Shown piece after piece: positions 1 through 5,445 of a DNA stretch of 5,445 nt. Both the position numbers and the translations under genes were made by a program. Source of the DNA: Rhodospirillaceae bacterium TMED167 (lineage in GTDB: Bacteria > Pseudomonadota > Alphaproteobacteria > Rhodospirillales_A > UBA2165); contig NHHQ01000107.1 in the NCBI GenBank assembly GCA_002170915.1, forward strand, positions 1-5,445, read 5' to 3'. A model generated the notes under the pieces. The model ran no database searches. It saw only the letters and a program-made list of their open reading frames with translations, and was not told the DNA's origin. Positions within the stretch are counted from its first letter, which is position 1; each line of letters starts with the position of its first letter.

Positions 1-1379
1 CCAATTCCAATATTGTGCCTGCCTGGGCCAACTGGGATACGTTCAATGAGCTCGATCGGAAGGGGCTAACCATGTACGGCCAGATGACGGCGGGCTCGTG
101 GATCTATATCGGGACTCAGGGCATTGTTCAGGGAACCTATGAGACCTTTGCTGAGATGGGCCGTCAGCATTTTGACGGGGACTGGACGGGCAAATGGATC
201 CTCACTGGCGGCCTCGGCGGCATGGGGGGTGCCCAGCCTTTGGCAGCGACCATGGCTGGCGCCTCGTTGATCGCGGTGGAGTGTAAGCCGTCCTCCATTG
301 ATTTCCGGATGACCACAAAATACCTCGACACTAAGGCCGACAGCCTCGAAGAGGCCATCGCGATTGTTGAGCGCTCTCATGCGGAGAATAAATCCATTTC
401 TGTCGGCCTGTTGGGCAATGCCGCAGACGTCTTCGCTGAGATCGTCGAGAAAAGCAAAACCGACGCCCGCTATCGTCCGGATGCTGTGACCGACCAAACC
501 TCTGCCCATGATCCGGTGAACGGTTTTTTGCCCCAGGGTTGGAGCGTGGCAGAGTGGGAGGATCGGCGTGAGCGGGATCCCAAAGGCACTGCGGAAGCCG
601 CCAAAGCGTCGATGGCCGTGCAGGTGCGCGCCATGCTCAATTTCTGGAAGATGGGTATTCCCGTGGTCGATTACGGCAATAACATTCGCCAGATGGCGTT
701 GGAGATGGGGGTCGAGACGGCGTTCGATTTCCCAGGCTTTGTGCCGGCTTATGTGCGGCCACTGTTCTGCCGGGGGATCGGCCCCTTCCGTTGGGCCGCG
801 CTCTCAGGCGACCCGGAGGACATCTATAAAACCGACGCCAAGGTGAAGGAGCTGTTACCAGATAATGCGCATCTGCATAACTGGCTCGATATGGCGGCGG
901 AACGCATCAGCTTCCAGGGCCTGCCGTCCCGTATTTGTTGGGTTGGTCTCGGTGACCGGCATCGTATTGGGTTGGCGTTTAACGAGATGGTCCGTTCCGG
1001 CGAATTGTCTGCACCTTTGGTGATTGGGCGGGATCATCTCGACTCTGGATCTGTTGCCAGCCCAAATCGGGAAACGGAGGGCATGATCGACGGGTCCGAT
1101 GCGATCTCCGACTGGCCGTTCCTGAATGCGCTTCTCAACACGGCCTCTGGCGCGACATGGGTGTCCTTGCACCATGGCGGTGGTGTCGGCATGGGCTTCT
1201 CGCAGCATGCCGGCATGGTGCTGTTGGCGGATGGAACCGAAGAGGCCGATGCGCGGATCGGGCGGGTTCTCTGGAACGATCCTGCCAGCGGCGTAATGCG
1301 CCATGCAGACGCAGGGTACGAGGACGCCATTGCCTGCGCTCGGGAACATCAATTGAACCTGCCGGGAATTCTCGGCTAA
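1..1379 (+). CDS. hutU: Urocanate hydratase (urocanase), 5'-truncated by window edge
   Basis: Urocanate hydratase (EC 4.2.1.49) is a cytosolic enzyme that converts urocanate to 4-imidazolone-5-propionate, the second step of histidine degradation, using tightly bound NAD+ as an electrophile. The reading frame is open from position 3 ([11 protein letters not shown], typical urocanase wording), so the GTG at 15 is internal and the true start lies upstream. About 458 residues are visible; against the family's roughly 556, about 100 N-terminal residues are missing. Visible marks are [14 protein letters not shown] near the left end, the glycine-rich [12 protein letters not shown] (about nt 213-248), TSAHDP, and the urocanase signature [10 protein letters not shown] at nt 912-941. 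Its cysteine (nt 936-938) corresponds by count to catalytic Cys410 of the Pseudomonas putida enzyme. [18 protein letters not shown] and [18 protein letters not shown] follow. The gene ends with TAA at 1377-1379, facing mobA tail to tail. It is probably the last gene of a hut operon extending left, which is inference. Confidence 0.97.
   Translation, partial: NSNIVPAWANWDTFNELDRKGLTMYGQMTAGSWIYIGTQGIVQGTYETFAEMGRQHFDGDWTGKWILTGGLGGMGGAQPLAATMAGASLIAVECKPSSIDFRMTTKYLDTKADSLEEAIAIVERSHAENKSISVGLLGNAADVFAEIVEKSKTDARYRPDAVTDQTSAHDPVNGFLPQGWSVAEWEDRRERDPKGTAEAAKASMAVQVRAMLNFWKMGIPVVDYGNNIRQMALEMGVETAFDFPGFVPAYVRPLFCRGIGPFRWAALSGDPEDIYKTDAKVKELLPDNAHLHNWLDMAAERISFQGLPSRICWVGLGDRHRIGLAFNEMVRSGELSAPLVIGRDHLDSGSVASPNRETEGMIDGSDAISDWPFLNALLNTASGATWVSLHHGGGVGMGFSQHAGMVLLADGTEEADARIGRVLWNDPASGVMRHADAGYEDAIACAREHQLNLPGILG
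1361..1376. other. Short GC-rich hairpin over the hutU 3' end
   Basis: GCCGGG-AATT-CTCGGC can fold into a six-pair stem (one G-U pair when read from the plus strand) with a four-base loop. It covers the last five codons of hutU and ends just before the stop. No run of T follows on either strand, so it does not meet the usual form of an intrinsic terminator. It is the only hairpin I see at the hutU/mobA convergent junction. It could act as a weak transcript end or be chance coding sequence. Confidence 0.25.
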
Positions 1380-1402
1380 TCGCGGGGAGGCAGAAGCGCT
1401 GG

Positions 1403-3322
1403 TTACGCCGCGACATAAATCCCGGCAAAGAAATTCGAGAGGTCTTCATAACCATCCAGTGGCAGAATATGGGCGATATATTGGTCGGGTCGCACCACGA
1501 TCATACACCCGGTTTCACGATCAATGCCGCGCATGTCGAAGATGTCGCCCGCCCCTTTATGGTCCACGCAAAAGACTTTTTCGTGGTCCTGTAGGCCGAG
1601 TTTTCCCGTGATTGGTACGAGCAGTGATGGCATGTCTTCGTAGGAGAGTGCGTCGAAGGTCTGCTGAAAAATGGCGCGCAGGTCGATGAGGCCATCAATA
1701 TCTTCATCCGCCCTCGTGTGCTTCACCACAGGAGAGGCCGGATCCGTCTCCAGCCAGTCAGCGAGCTGATGGATGGCCGATCCCGGTGCGGATGTATCGT
1801 TCTGTCCCGCAAACGCATAGATCCGCCAGCGCGCGTCTGCGCCCGCGGCATGGCCCAGTTGCATCTGTTTCGCGTCGGCGAGACGGACGACGGGCGCGGA
1901 ATGAAAGCGGCGGCCGATTTCCTGGCCGGTGGCGCGCGCCTGATAAGCCGTTGCAGAGGTCAGAGCGGATTGATCATATTTAACTGCCAGGCCGCCGGTG
2001 AACTCCAGGTTCTGCTTGAAATGCCGCACAATGCGCGGCTCAACACTGCCGTCCACCTCGGACGGTTTCGGAGGTGCGGACATGGTGCGCGCCCACGCAT
2101 GGTCGGTATCGATCAGGCGTTTGGCTTCAGTCCACCGCTCGGCGGAGTAGCTGTGAAGCAACGAGGCGCTGGTCCGTCCCTGGAGAACATGCACCAATTT
2201 CCAGCCAAGATTAAAGGTGTCCTGCATAGACACGTTCATCCCCTGGCCAGCTTTGGGGCTGTGGGTGTGACAGGCATCTCCTGCTGTGAAAACCCGGGGC
2301 GTGCGCATACCGATTTCGTCAGAGGGGACATCATCAAATTTATCTGATAGGCGATGGCCAATCTCGTAAATTGACCACCAGGGGACCTGTTTCACCTCGA
2401 TCGTAAAGGGATGCATGATGCGGTTGGCGCTTGCGATCAAATCATCAACGGTCAAGTTGCGGCTGGCGGCCCGTTCGTCCGGGTTGAGCTTGTCCATCTC
2501 CACATACATGCGGAAAAGATACCCGCCTTCGCGCGGCAGAATGAGGATATTGCCCTCTTTGGCGGAAGCAACCAGACATTTTTGCCGCACGTCCGGAAAA
2601 TCCGTATTGGCCAAAATATCCATCACGCCCCAGGCCTGGTGCGCCGCGTCGCCGTGGAGTTCGCCACCGATGGCGGCGCGTACCGTGGAGCGCGCACCGT
2701 CGGCACCAACGACGTATTTTGCCCGGACGATGGTCGTTTCGCCGGTATTCACGCCGGTATTTTTGATAGTTACCGCAACGGGATGGCTGTTGGAGCCTGC
2801 CCCGATCTCTAGATCCTGGACCGCCCAACCATAGTCCGGCATCAAGCGCGTCGGTGCATTTCGCATGACGTCCAGGAACAGTTCATGGACCCGGGCCTGG
2901 TTCATCAGAATATGAGGCATCTCAGAAGTGTCATCGGCGACATCCTGGACGCGGCCGATACGCTTAATATTCTCTGGCTGCGCGGGATCTGGCATCCAAA
3001 AGCTGGTTTGATTGACCCAATAACTCTCGCGTTTGACTTTGTCAGCGAAACCGAAGGCCTGGAACATCTCCATCGTCCGGGTATTAATGCCGTCCGCTTT
3101 GCCTTTTTCCAACGGGCCCGGTATCGGATCCACGATCATCGTGGTGATGTCCGGGAAGAGAGACAGTTGCGCGGCCAGGCAGAGTCCGGCGGGGCCGGTC
3201 CCCGCAATCAAAACATCGACCTCTTCGGGTAGTGGCGCAAACTCATTGCGGTCACGGCGCTGGGCTGCCGCGTTTTTAATGTCCGGGTCGCCGCCCCGAA
3301 ATCCGTCACCGTAATACTGCAT
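1403..3322 (-). CDS. mobA: FAD-dependent aromatic hydroxylase, probable 3-hydroxybenzoate 4-monooxygenase
   Basis: This is a cytosolic class A flavoprotein monooxygenase of the phenol hydroxylase type. The probable reaction is 3-hydroxybenzoate + NAD(P)H + O2 to protocatechuate (EC 1.14.13.23). In the 639-aa product, numbered from ATG 3322, the FAD-binding GTGPAG is at 41-46, the GADGARS (DG) motif at 206-212, and TAGDACHTHSPKAGQGMN, with the ribityl-binding GD, at about 346-363. A C-terminal thioredoxin-like dimerisation domain runs from about 440 to 639. Wording and length agree, from memory, with Comamonas testosteroni MobA (639 aa). The residues I recall as lining its substrate pocket (Asp75, His135, Lys247, Tyr271) have counterparts Asp77, His137, Lys248 and Tyr273. 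The start is ambiguous: GTG at 3325-3323 directly precedes ATG at 3322-3320. An AGGA lies 7 nt before the GTG and 10 nt before the ATG. ATG is chosen because MQYYGDGFRGG aligns with the MobA start. The adjacent divergent MarR gene supports the call; another phenolic substrate remains possible. Confidence 0.85.
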   Translation of the reverse strand: MQYYGDGFRGGDPDIKNAAAQRRDRNEFAPLPEEVDVLIAGTGPAGLCLAAQLSLFPDITTMIVDPIPGPLEKGKADGINTRTMEMFQAFGFADKVKRESYWVNQTSFWMPDPAQPENIKRIGRVQDVADDTSEMPHILMNQARVHELFLDVMRNAPTRLMPDYGWAVQDLEIGAGSNSHPVAVTIKNTGVNTGETTIVRAKYVVGADGARSTVRAAIGGELHGDAAHQAWGVMDILANTDFPDVRQKCLVASAKEGNILILPREGGYLFRMYVEMDKLNPDERAASRNLTVDDLIASANRIMHPFTIEVKQVPWWSIYEIGHRLSDKFDDVPSDEIGMRTPRVFTAGDACHTHSPKAGQGMNVSMQDTFNLGWKLVHVLQGRTSASLLHSYSAERWTEAKRLIDTDHAWARTMSAPPKPSEVDGSVEPRIVRHFKQNLEFTGGLAVKYDQSALTSATAYQARATGQEIGRRFHSAPVVRLADAKQMQLGHAAGADARWRIYAFAGQNDTSAPGSAIHQLADWLETDPASPVVKHTRADEDIDGLIDLRAIFQQTFDALSYEDMPSLLVPITGKLGLQDHEKVFCVDHKGAGDIFDMRGIDRETGCMIVVRPDQYIAHILPLDGYEDLSNFFAGIYVAA

Positions 3323-3332
3323 CACTGCGTCG

Positions 3333-3336
3333 TCCT
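3333..3336 (-). promoter_or_regulatory. Ribosome binding site of mobA
   Basis: Read on the minus strand, AAAAGGACG contains AGGA at about 3336-3333. It lies 7 nt before the GTG (3325) and 10 nt before the ATG (3322). The spacing alone slightly favours GTG, while protein alignment favours ATG. The two candidate products differ by one residue. Confidence 0.5.
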
Positions 3337-3368
3337 TTTGATCATCTTACTTAACGCACATTTTCACC

Positions 3369-3424
3369 ATTTAATATGTATACTTATTACCCGAGTCAAT
3401 AAACGATAAGCATACATATTAAAT
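3369..3424. promoter_or_regulatory. Probable MarR/MobR operator region: two inverted 19-bp elements
   Basis: The left arm, ATTTAATATGTATACTTAT (3369-3387), is the reverse complement of the right arm, ATAAGCATACATATTAAAT (3406-3424), at 18 of 19 positions. The only mismatch is A3382 against C3411. An 18-base spacer separates the arms. The left element is also a quasi-palindrome by itself: 3372-3389, around GTATAC, pairs at all but one of nine positions. The right element is a weaker palindrome because of the C3411 change. The element centres (3380.5 and 3412.5) lie 32 bp apart, close to three helical turns. MarR dimers typically bind AT-rich palindromes of about this size between divergent genes, so two dimers on one DNA face is the natural reading. 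The left element overlaps the mobA -10. Confidence 0.75.
3371..3399 (-). promoter_or_regulatory. Putative sigma-70 promoter of mobA
   Basis: On the minus strand, TTGACT (3399-3394, five of six matches to TTGACA) is followed after exactly 17 bases by TATTAA (3376-3371, four of six to TATAAT). Transcription would start near 3364, leaving a leader of about 40 bases with an AGGA ribosome site. The -10 and most of the spacer lie inside the left operator element, so a bound repressor would block polymerase. The prediction rests on sequence match alone. Confidence 0.55.
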
Positions 3425-3470
3425 TGCGCCCATGGATATTGTCGCTTAGAAATGGAAGTGTCCAAGAAGC

Positions 3471-3477
3471 GGGGAGG
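3471..3477 (+). promoter_or_regulatory. Ribosome binding site deciding the mobR start
   Basis: GGGGAGG at 3471-3477 is a strong Shine-Dalgarno sequence ending 7 bases before the ATG at 3485. The earlier in-frame ATG at 3452 has no purine-rich site before it (GTCGCTTAGA precedes it). Starting there would also add eleven residues (MEVSKKRGGGV) that are encoded partly by this ribosome site. The 3485 start is therefore preferred. Confidence 0.8.
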
Positions 3478-3484
3478 CGGTGTT

Positions 3485-3931
3485 ATGAACGTGCGCGAGA
3501 TGGCCGGGCATGTGATCAGGCGGTTAAATCAGCATTCAACCCAGGTGTTTGCCCTGGGCGCCCAGCGAGCCGGATTTCATCTGACACCAGTGCAGTTTGC
3601 AGCCATGGACACCATTGCGGCCCATCCCGGCATAGATCAAGCCGGCGTCGCGGCGGATATCGCCTATGATCGGGCGACCATCGGCGGGGTCATCGACCGG
3701 CTTGAGCAAAAGGGCTACGTATCCAGAAACGTGTCCCCACAAGACCGCCGCCGCCGAGCGGTTTGGCTGACGGATCAAGGGGAGGCGGTTCTGCAAGACA
3801 TTCTGCCGGTGGTGACGGACTTACAGGAGACCATATTACCCGGGCTCGATCCGGCAGAGCGCGCCCGGTTTTTAGAACTTGCGGGCAAGGCCCTTTGCGC
3901 ATTCGAGACGGAAGAGGAAAAAAAATCATAA
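3485..3931 (+). CDS. mobR: MarR-family transcriptional regulator, probable MobR-like repressor of mobA
   Basis: This is a 148-aa winged helix-turn-helix protein expected to bind DNA as a dimer in the cytosol and to leave it when a phenolic ligand binds. It shows the MarR core: LTPVQFAAMDTIAAHPG (about 33-49), DQAGVAADIA (51-60), recognition helix DRATIGGVIDRLEQKG (62-77), and a wing with SPQDRRRRAVWLT (84-96) holding the D-x-R-x-R-type basic motif of the family. Helices at both ends (about 1-30 and 100-142) would form the dimer interface, and a charged tail (ETEEEKKS) ends the protein. The start at ATG 3485 is set by GGGGAGG seven bases upstream; an in-frame ATG at 3452 lacks such a site. It is divergent from mobA across paired palindromes, the same arrangement as MobR/mobA in Comamonas testosteroni, where 3-hydroxybenzoate is the inducer. 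The family is certain; ligand and target are inferred from context. No good -35 box was found for its own promoter, which suggests weak expression. Confidence 0.85.
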   Translation: MNVREMAGHVIRRLNQHSTQVFALGAQRAGFHLTPVQFAAMDTIAAHPGIDQAGVAADIAYDRATIGGVIDRLEQKGYVSRNVSPQDRRRRAVWLTDQGEAVLQDILPVVTDLQETILPGLDPAERARFLELAGKALCAFETEEEKKS

Positions 3932-4038
3932 TGGCCCGTTGCCGCCGTCTCAATCCTTACGCCTGGTGCTACCGCAGTCGCGCGGGCGTCGGCAATTTTT
4001 ACGGGTCAGTTGGGGATCCCTCTGCCGCTTATTTGTGA
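3931..4038 (+). CDS. Doubtful 35-codon ORF overlapping the mobR stop
   Basis: The last A of the mobR TAA stop is the first base of an ATG (TAATG), which opens a 35-codon frame ending with TGA at 4036-4038. The product would begin MARCRRLNPYAWCYRSRAG. Such stop-start overlap is common in translationally coupled genes. However, the peptide has no recognisable domain, membrane segment or family, and a purine-rich run (GAAGAGGAAAAAAAA) just before it is the only possible ribosome site. It may be a small unrecognised protein, the remnant of a lost downstream gene, or chance. Confidence 0.15.
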   Translation: MARCRRLNPYAWCYRSRAGVGNFYGSVGDPSAAYL

Positions 4039-4097
4039 TATGTCTGTACCCGCTGGTCACGCCCCCTGTGCGCCGTTCTGAAGGTGAACCTATCCCT
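3932..4097. other. Gap between mobR and the flippase gene
   Basis: This 166-base stretch has no gene I can support. It contains most of the doubtful 35-codon ORF. It also contains a 49-codon open run in the mobR frame between the mobR TAA and a TGA at 4079-4081. I see no convincing intrinsic terminator for mobR: TGCCG (3940-3944) and CGGCA before ATTTTT could pair only five bases across a loop of over 40. I also see no convincing -35/-10 pair for the flippase gene. The flippase may be read from a promoter I cannot recognise, or partly from mobR read-through. Confidence 0.5.
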
Positions 4098-5445
4098 ATG
4101 TCACGCCGCTCAATTTTGCAAAATATTCTGCATGTTTTTTCCGGGCAAGCCTTGGCGATGCTCTGTGGCCTGGTGACGCACGCCTACCTTGCCCGGGTTT
4201 TGGGACCGGGGAACTATGGCATTCTTGGGTTTGCTGTCAGCGTGGTGTCGTACTTCGGTATCCTGGCGTCCTTGGGAACGGATATGTGGGGCGCGCGAAC
4301 CATCGCGCGCCAGGACCTGGAGATAAGCACCGTGACGGCGGATATTGTCTCCCTGCGTTTCGCTCTCAGTCTGGTGTCTCTTGTCCTGCTGGTCGTTTTG
4401 ATCAGCGTCTGGCGGGAATCTTCCACCGTCAATTCTGTAATTTTAATACAGGCCGCCAGTCTGTTTATCGCTGCTTTAACCCTAGATTTTTCTTTTCAGG
4501 GGCTGGAGCGGCTAGACGTTGCCGCCCGCCGGCAAATGATTTCGGCCGTGACCGCCCTCGTTGGCATCCTTGTATTTATGCAGTACGGCGGATCGGTGGT
4601 CACGGCGGTGATCGTGTTTCAGGCGGCCGCCTTCGTGGCTGCGTTATACGCGGTCGTCATCTTCCGGCGAACGGTGGCTGTGTTGCCACTCAGGATTAAC
4701 GTGACGGCCTGGAAAAAGATACTGCGAGCCTCCATGCCCTTTGCGGTGACCGGCGTTGTCAACGCGATCTATTTTTCCATCGATGTGGTGATTATCGGGT
4801 TGGTTCTGAGCAAGGAAGATGTCGGGCTCTATGTCGCGGCGGGCCGGGTGCTCACCTTGGGCCTATCTGTTGCCGGTATCTTTACGAGCGCCTTCATGCC
4901 GGTTCTGTCCCGTCTGGTGGCAGAGAGCGAGACCCGCCGGGAAGCGAGCCTGCATTTGGCCCAGTCTGTTCTCTTTACCGGCGGCCTCATCGCCAGCGGC
5001 GGATTTCTCCTGGCACCAGAGATCATCCATCTGTTGTTTGGGGCAGGTTTTGCAGGTGCCGAACAGGCCCTTCGGCTTCTCATGATCAATTTGGCGGCGG
5101 CTCACGTGCTCGTTGTATATCACCTTCAATTGATGACATGGAATCATGAGCGGGCACAGATGGTCATCATGATCGCCGGGGCCATCATGAATGTTGTGCT
5201 CAACCTGATCTTTATTCCCCGGTTTGGGATTGAGGCGGCGGCGGCCACGACACTGGCGAGTACGTTATTTGTGATTGTTTTGGCCTATATTGTTCTAGCG
5301 CGGCACGGGGATGAGCGCCATGGTCTGGTCATTGTTCAAAATGCCATCTTGTTTGGTGTGGCGGCGTGGGGCGGATATGAGATGCTGGTGGCGGCCGGCA
5401 ATGCCGTCGAGGCGCCAGCCATCCGCTTCCTTGATGTTTGGCACG
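4098..5445 (+). CDS. Polysaccharide flippase (Wzx/RfbX-type, MOP superfamily), 3'-truncated by window edge
   Basis: This is an inner-membrane exporter of the polysaccharide biosynthesis family, which flips lipid-linked oligosaccharide units to the periplasmic side for O-antigen, capsule or exopolysaccharide assembly. The first 449 codons are visible and remain open at the right edge. The N-terminal region has the typical pattern of a first helix, then ARVLGPGNYGILGFA (about 32-46) leading into the second. Hydrophobic segments, judged by eye, fall near residues 10-32, 41-61, 86-105, 113-133, 146-163, 168-190, 212-235, 246-270, 291-310, 325-346, 355-375, 380-400 and 410-432. NLIFIPRFGIEAAAAATTLAS, broken at residue 380, is the usual late motif of this family (N-x3-IP-x-x-GI-x-AA). 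ATG 4098 is preceded by GAAGGTG, with about 11 bases of spacing, a modest ribosome site. The substrate cannot be read from sequence. The downstream genes, probably glycosyltransferases, are not visible. Family confidence is high; the exact role is open. Confidence 0.9.
   Translation, partial: MSRRSILQNILHVFSGQALAMLCGLVTHAYLARVLGPGNYGILGFAVSVVSYFGILASLGTDMWGARTIARQDLEISTVTADIVSLRFALSLVSLVLLVVLISVWRESSTVNSVILIQAASLFIAALTLDFSFQGLERLDVAARRQMISAVTALVGILVFMQYGGSVVTAVIVFQAAAFVAALYAVVIFRRTVAVLPLRINVTAWKKILRASMPFAVTGVVNAIYFSIDVVIIGLVLSKEDVGLYVAAGRVLTLGLSVAGIFTSAFMPVLSRLVAESETRREASLHLAQSVLFTGGLIASGGFLLAPEIIHLLFGAGFAGAEQALRLLMINLAAAHVLVVYHLQLMTWNHERAQMVIMIAGAIMNVVLNLIFIPRFGIEAAAATTLASTLFVIVLAYIVLARHGDERHGLVIVQNAILFGVAAWGGYEMLVAAGNAVEAPAIRFLDVWH

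Noticed and set aside
66..509. 147-codon minus-strand ORF antisense to hutU
   Set aside because: It sits opposite conserved urocanase motifs, has no recognisable domain and no convincing ribosome site. It is a shadow frame.
1718..2347. 209-codon plus-strand ORF antisense to mobA
   Set aside because: It lies wholly inside the strongly supported mobA gene. Its product shows no family features, and long antisense frames are common opposite GC-rich genes.
3369..3424. Reading the inverted repeats as mobile-element ends or an attachment site
   Set aside because: The arms enclose only 18 bases and lie exactly in a divergent promoter gap beside a MarR gene, so an operator explains them better.
3432..3449. 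Five-codon leader ORF (ATG GAT ATT GTC GCT TAG) before mobR
   Set aside because: It is preceded by GCGCCC with no ribosome site, has no run of regulatory codons, and no attenuator hairpins are visible. Chance is the simplest reading.
3452..3484. Earlier ATG start for mobR giving 159 residues
   Set aside because: No Shine-Dalgarno sequence precedes it. The strong GGGGAGG lies inside the extension and is ideally spaced for ATG 3485.
3940..3993. Possible intrinsic terminator after mobR (TGCCG ... CGGCA followed by ATTTTT)
   Set aside because: The stem is only five pairs across a loop of more than 40 bases, too weak for an intrinsic terminator.
4214..4432. 72-codon minus-strand ORF and similar short frames across the flippase gene
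   Set aside because: They run antisense to, or in other frames of, a continuous 449-codon membrane protein frame with clear family motifs.

Overview
The window is about 5.4 kb of moderately GC-rich, densely coding DNA. It looks chromosomal and proteobacterial, most likely alphaproteobacterial; that is an impression from protein wording and gene style, not a demonstrated placement. It holds three unrelated blocks: the end of a histidine-degradation gene, a divergent pair made of an aromatic hydroxylase and its regulator, and the start of a polysaccharide flippase gene. No tRNA, rRNA, CRISPR array, insertion sequence or phage gene was seen.

Layout. Positions 1-1379 (+) are the 3' four-fifths of hutU (urocanate hydratase), cut by the left edge. 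After only 23 bases it meets, tail to tail, a FAD-dependent aromatic hydroxylase on the minus strand (1403-3322). By its whole-length wording and its substrate-pocket residues, this resembles 3-hydroxybenzoate 4-monooxygenase (MobA). A short AT-rich divergent promoter region (about 3323-3484) follows, then a MarR-family regulator on the plus strand (3485-3931). A 166-base gap leads to a Wzx/RfbX-type flippase gene (4098 onward) that runs off the right edge.

How the genes work together. The hydroxylase and the MarR protein form the regulatory unit of the window. Between them lie two near-identical 19-bp elements in inverted orientation, centred 32 bp (about three helical turns) apart. The hydroxylase-proximal element is itself a quasi-palindrome and covers the -10 and most of the spacer of the best mobA promoter candidate. 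This is what would be expected of two MarR dimers on one face of the DNA, repressing mobA and perhaps the regulator itself. It parallels the mobA/MobR pair of Comamonas testosteroni, where 3-hydroxybenzoate is the inducer. The expected product, protocatechuate, would need ring-cleavage genes that are not in this window. hutU and the flippase have no evident functional link to the pair.

The most notable signal is the double operator architecture. Secondary points are the GTG/ATG start choice of mobA, a 35-codon ORF whose ATG overlaps the mobR stop, and the in-frame open stretch beyond that stop. I found no clearly new biological system here.
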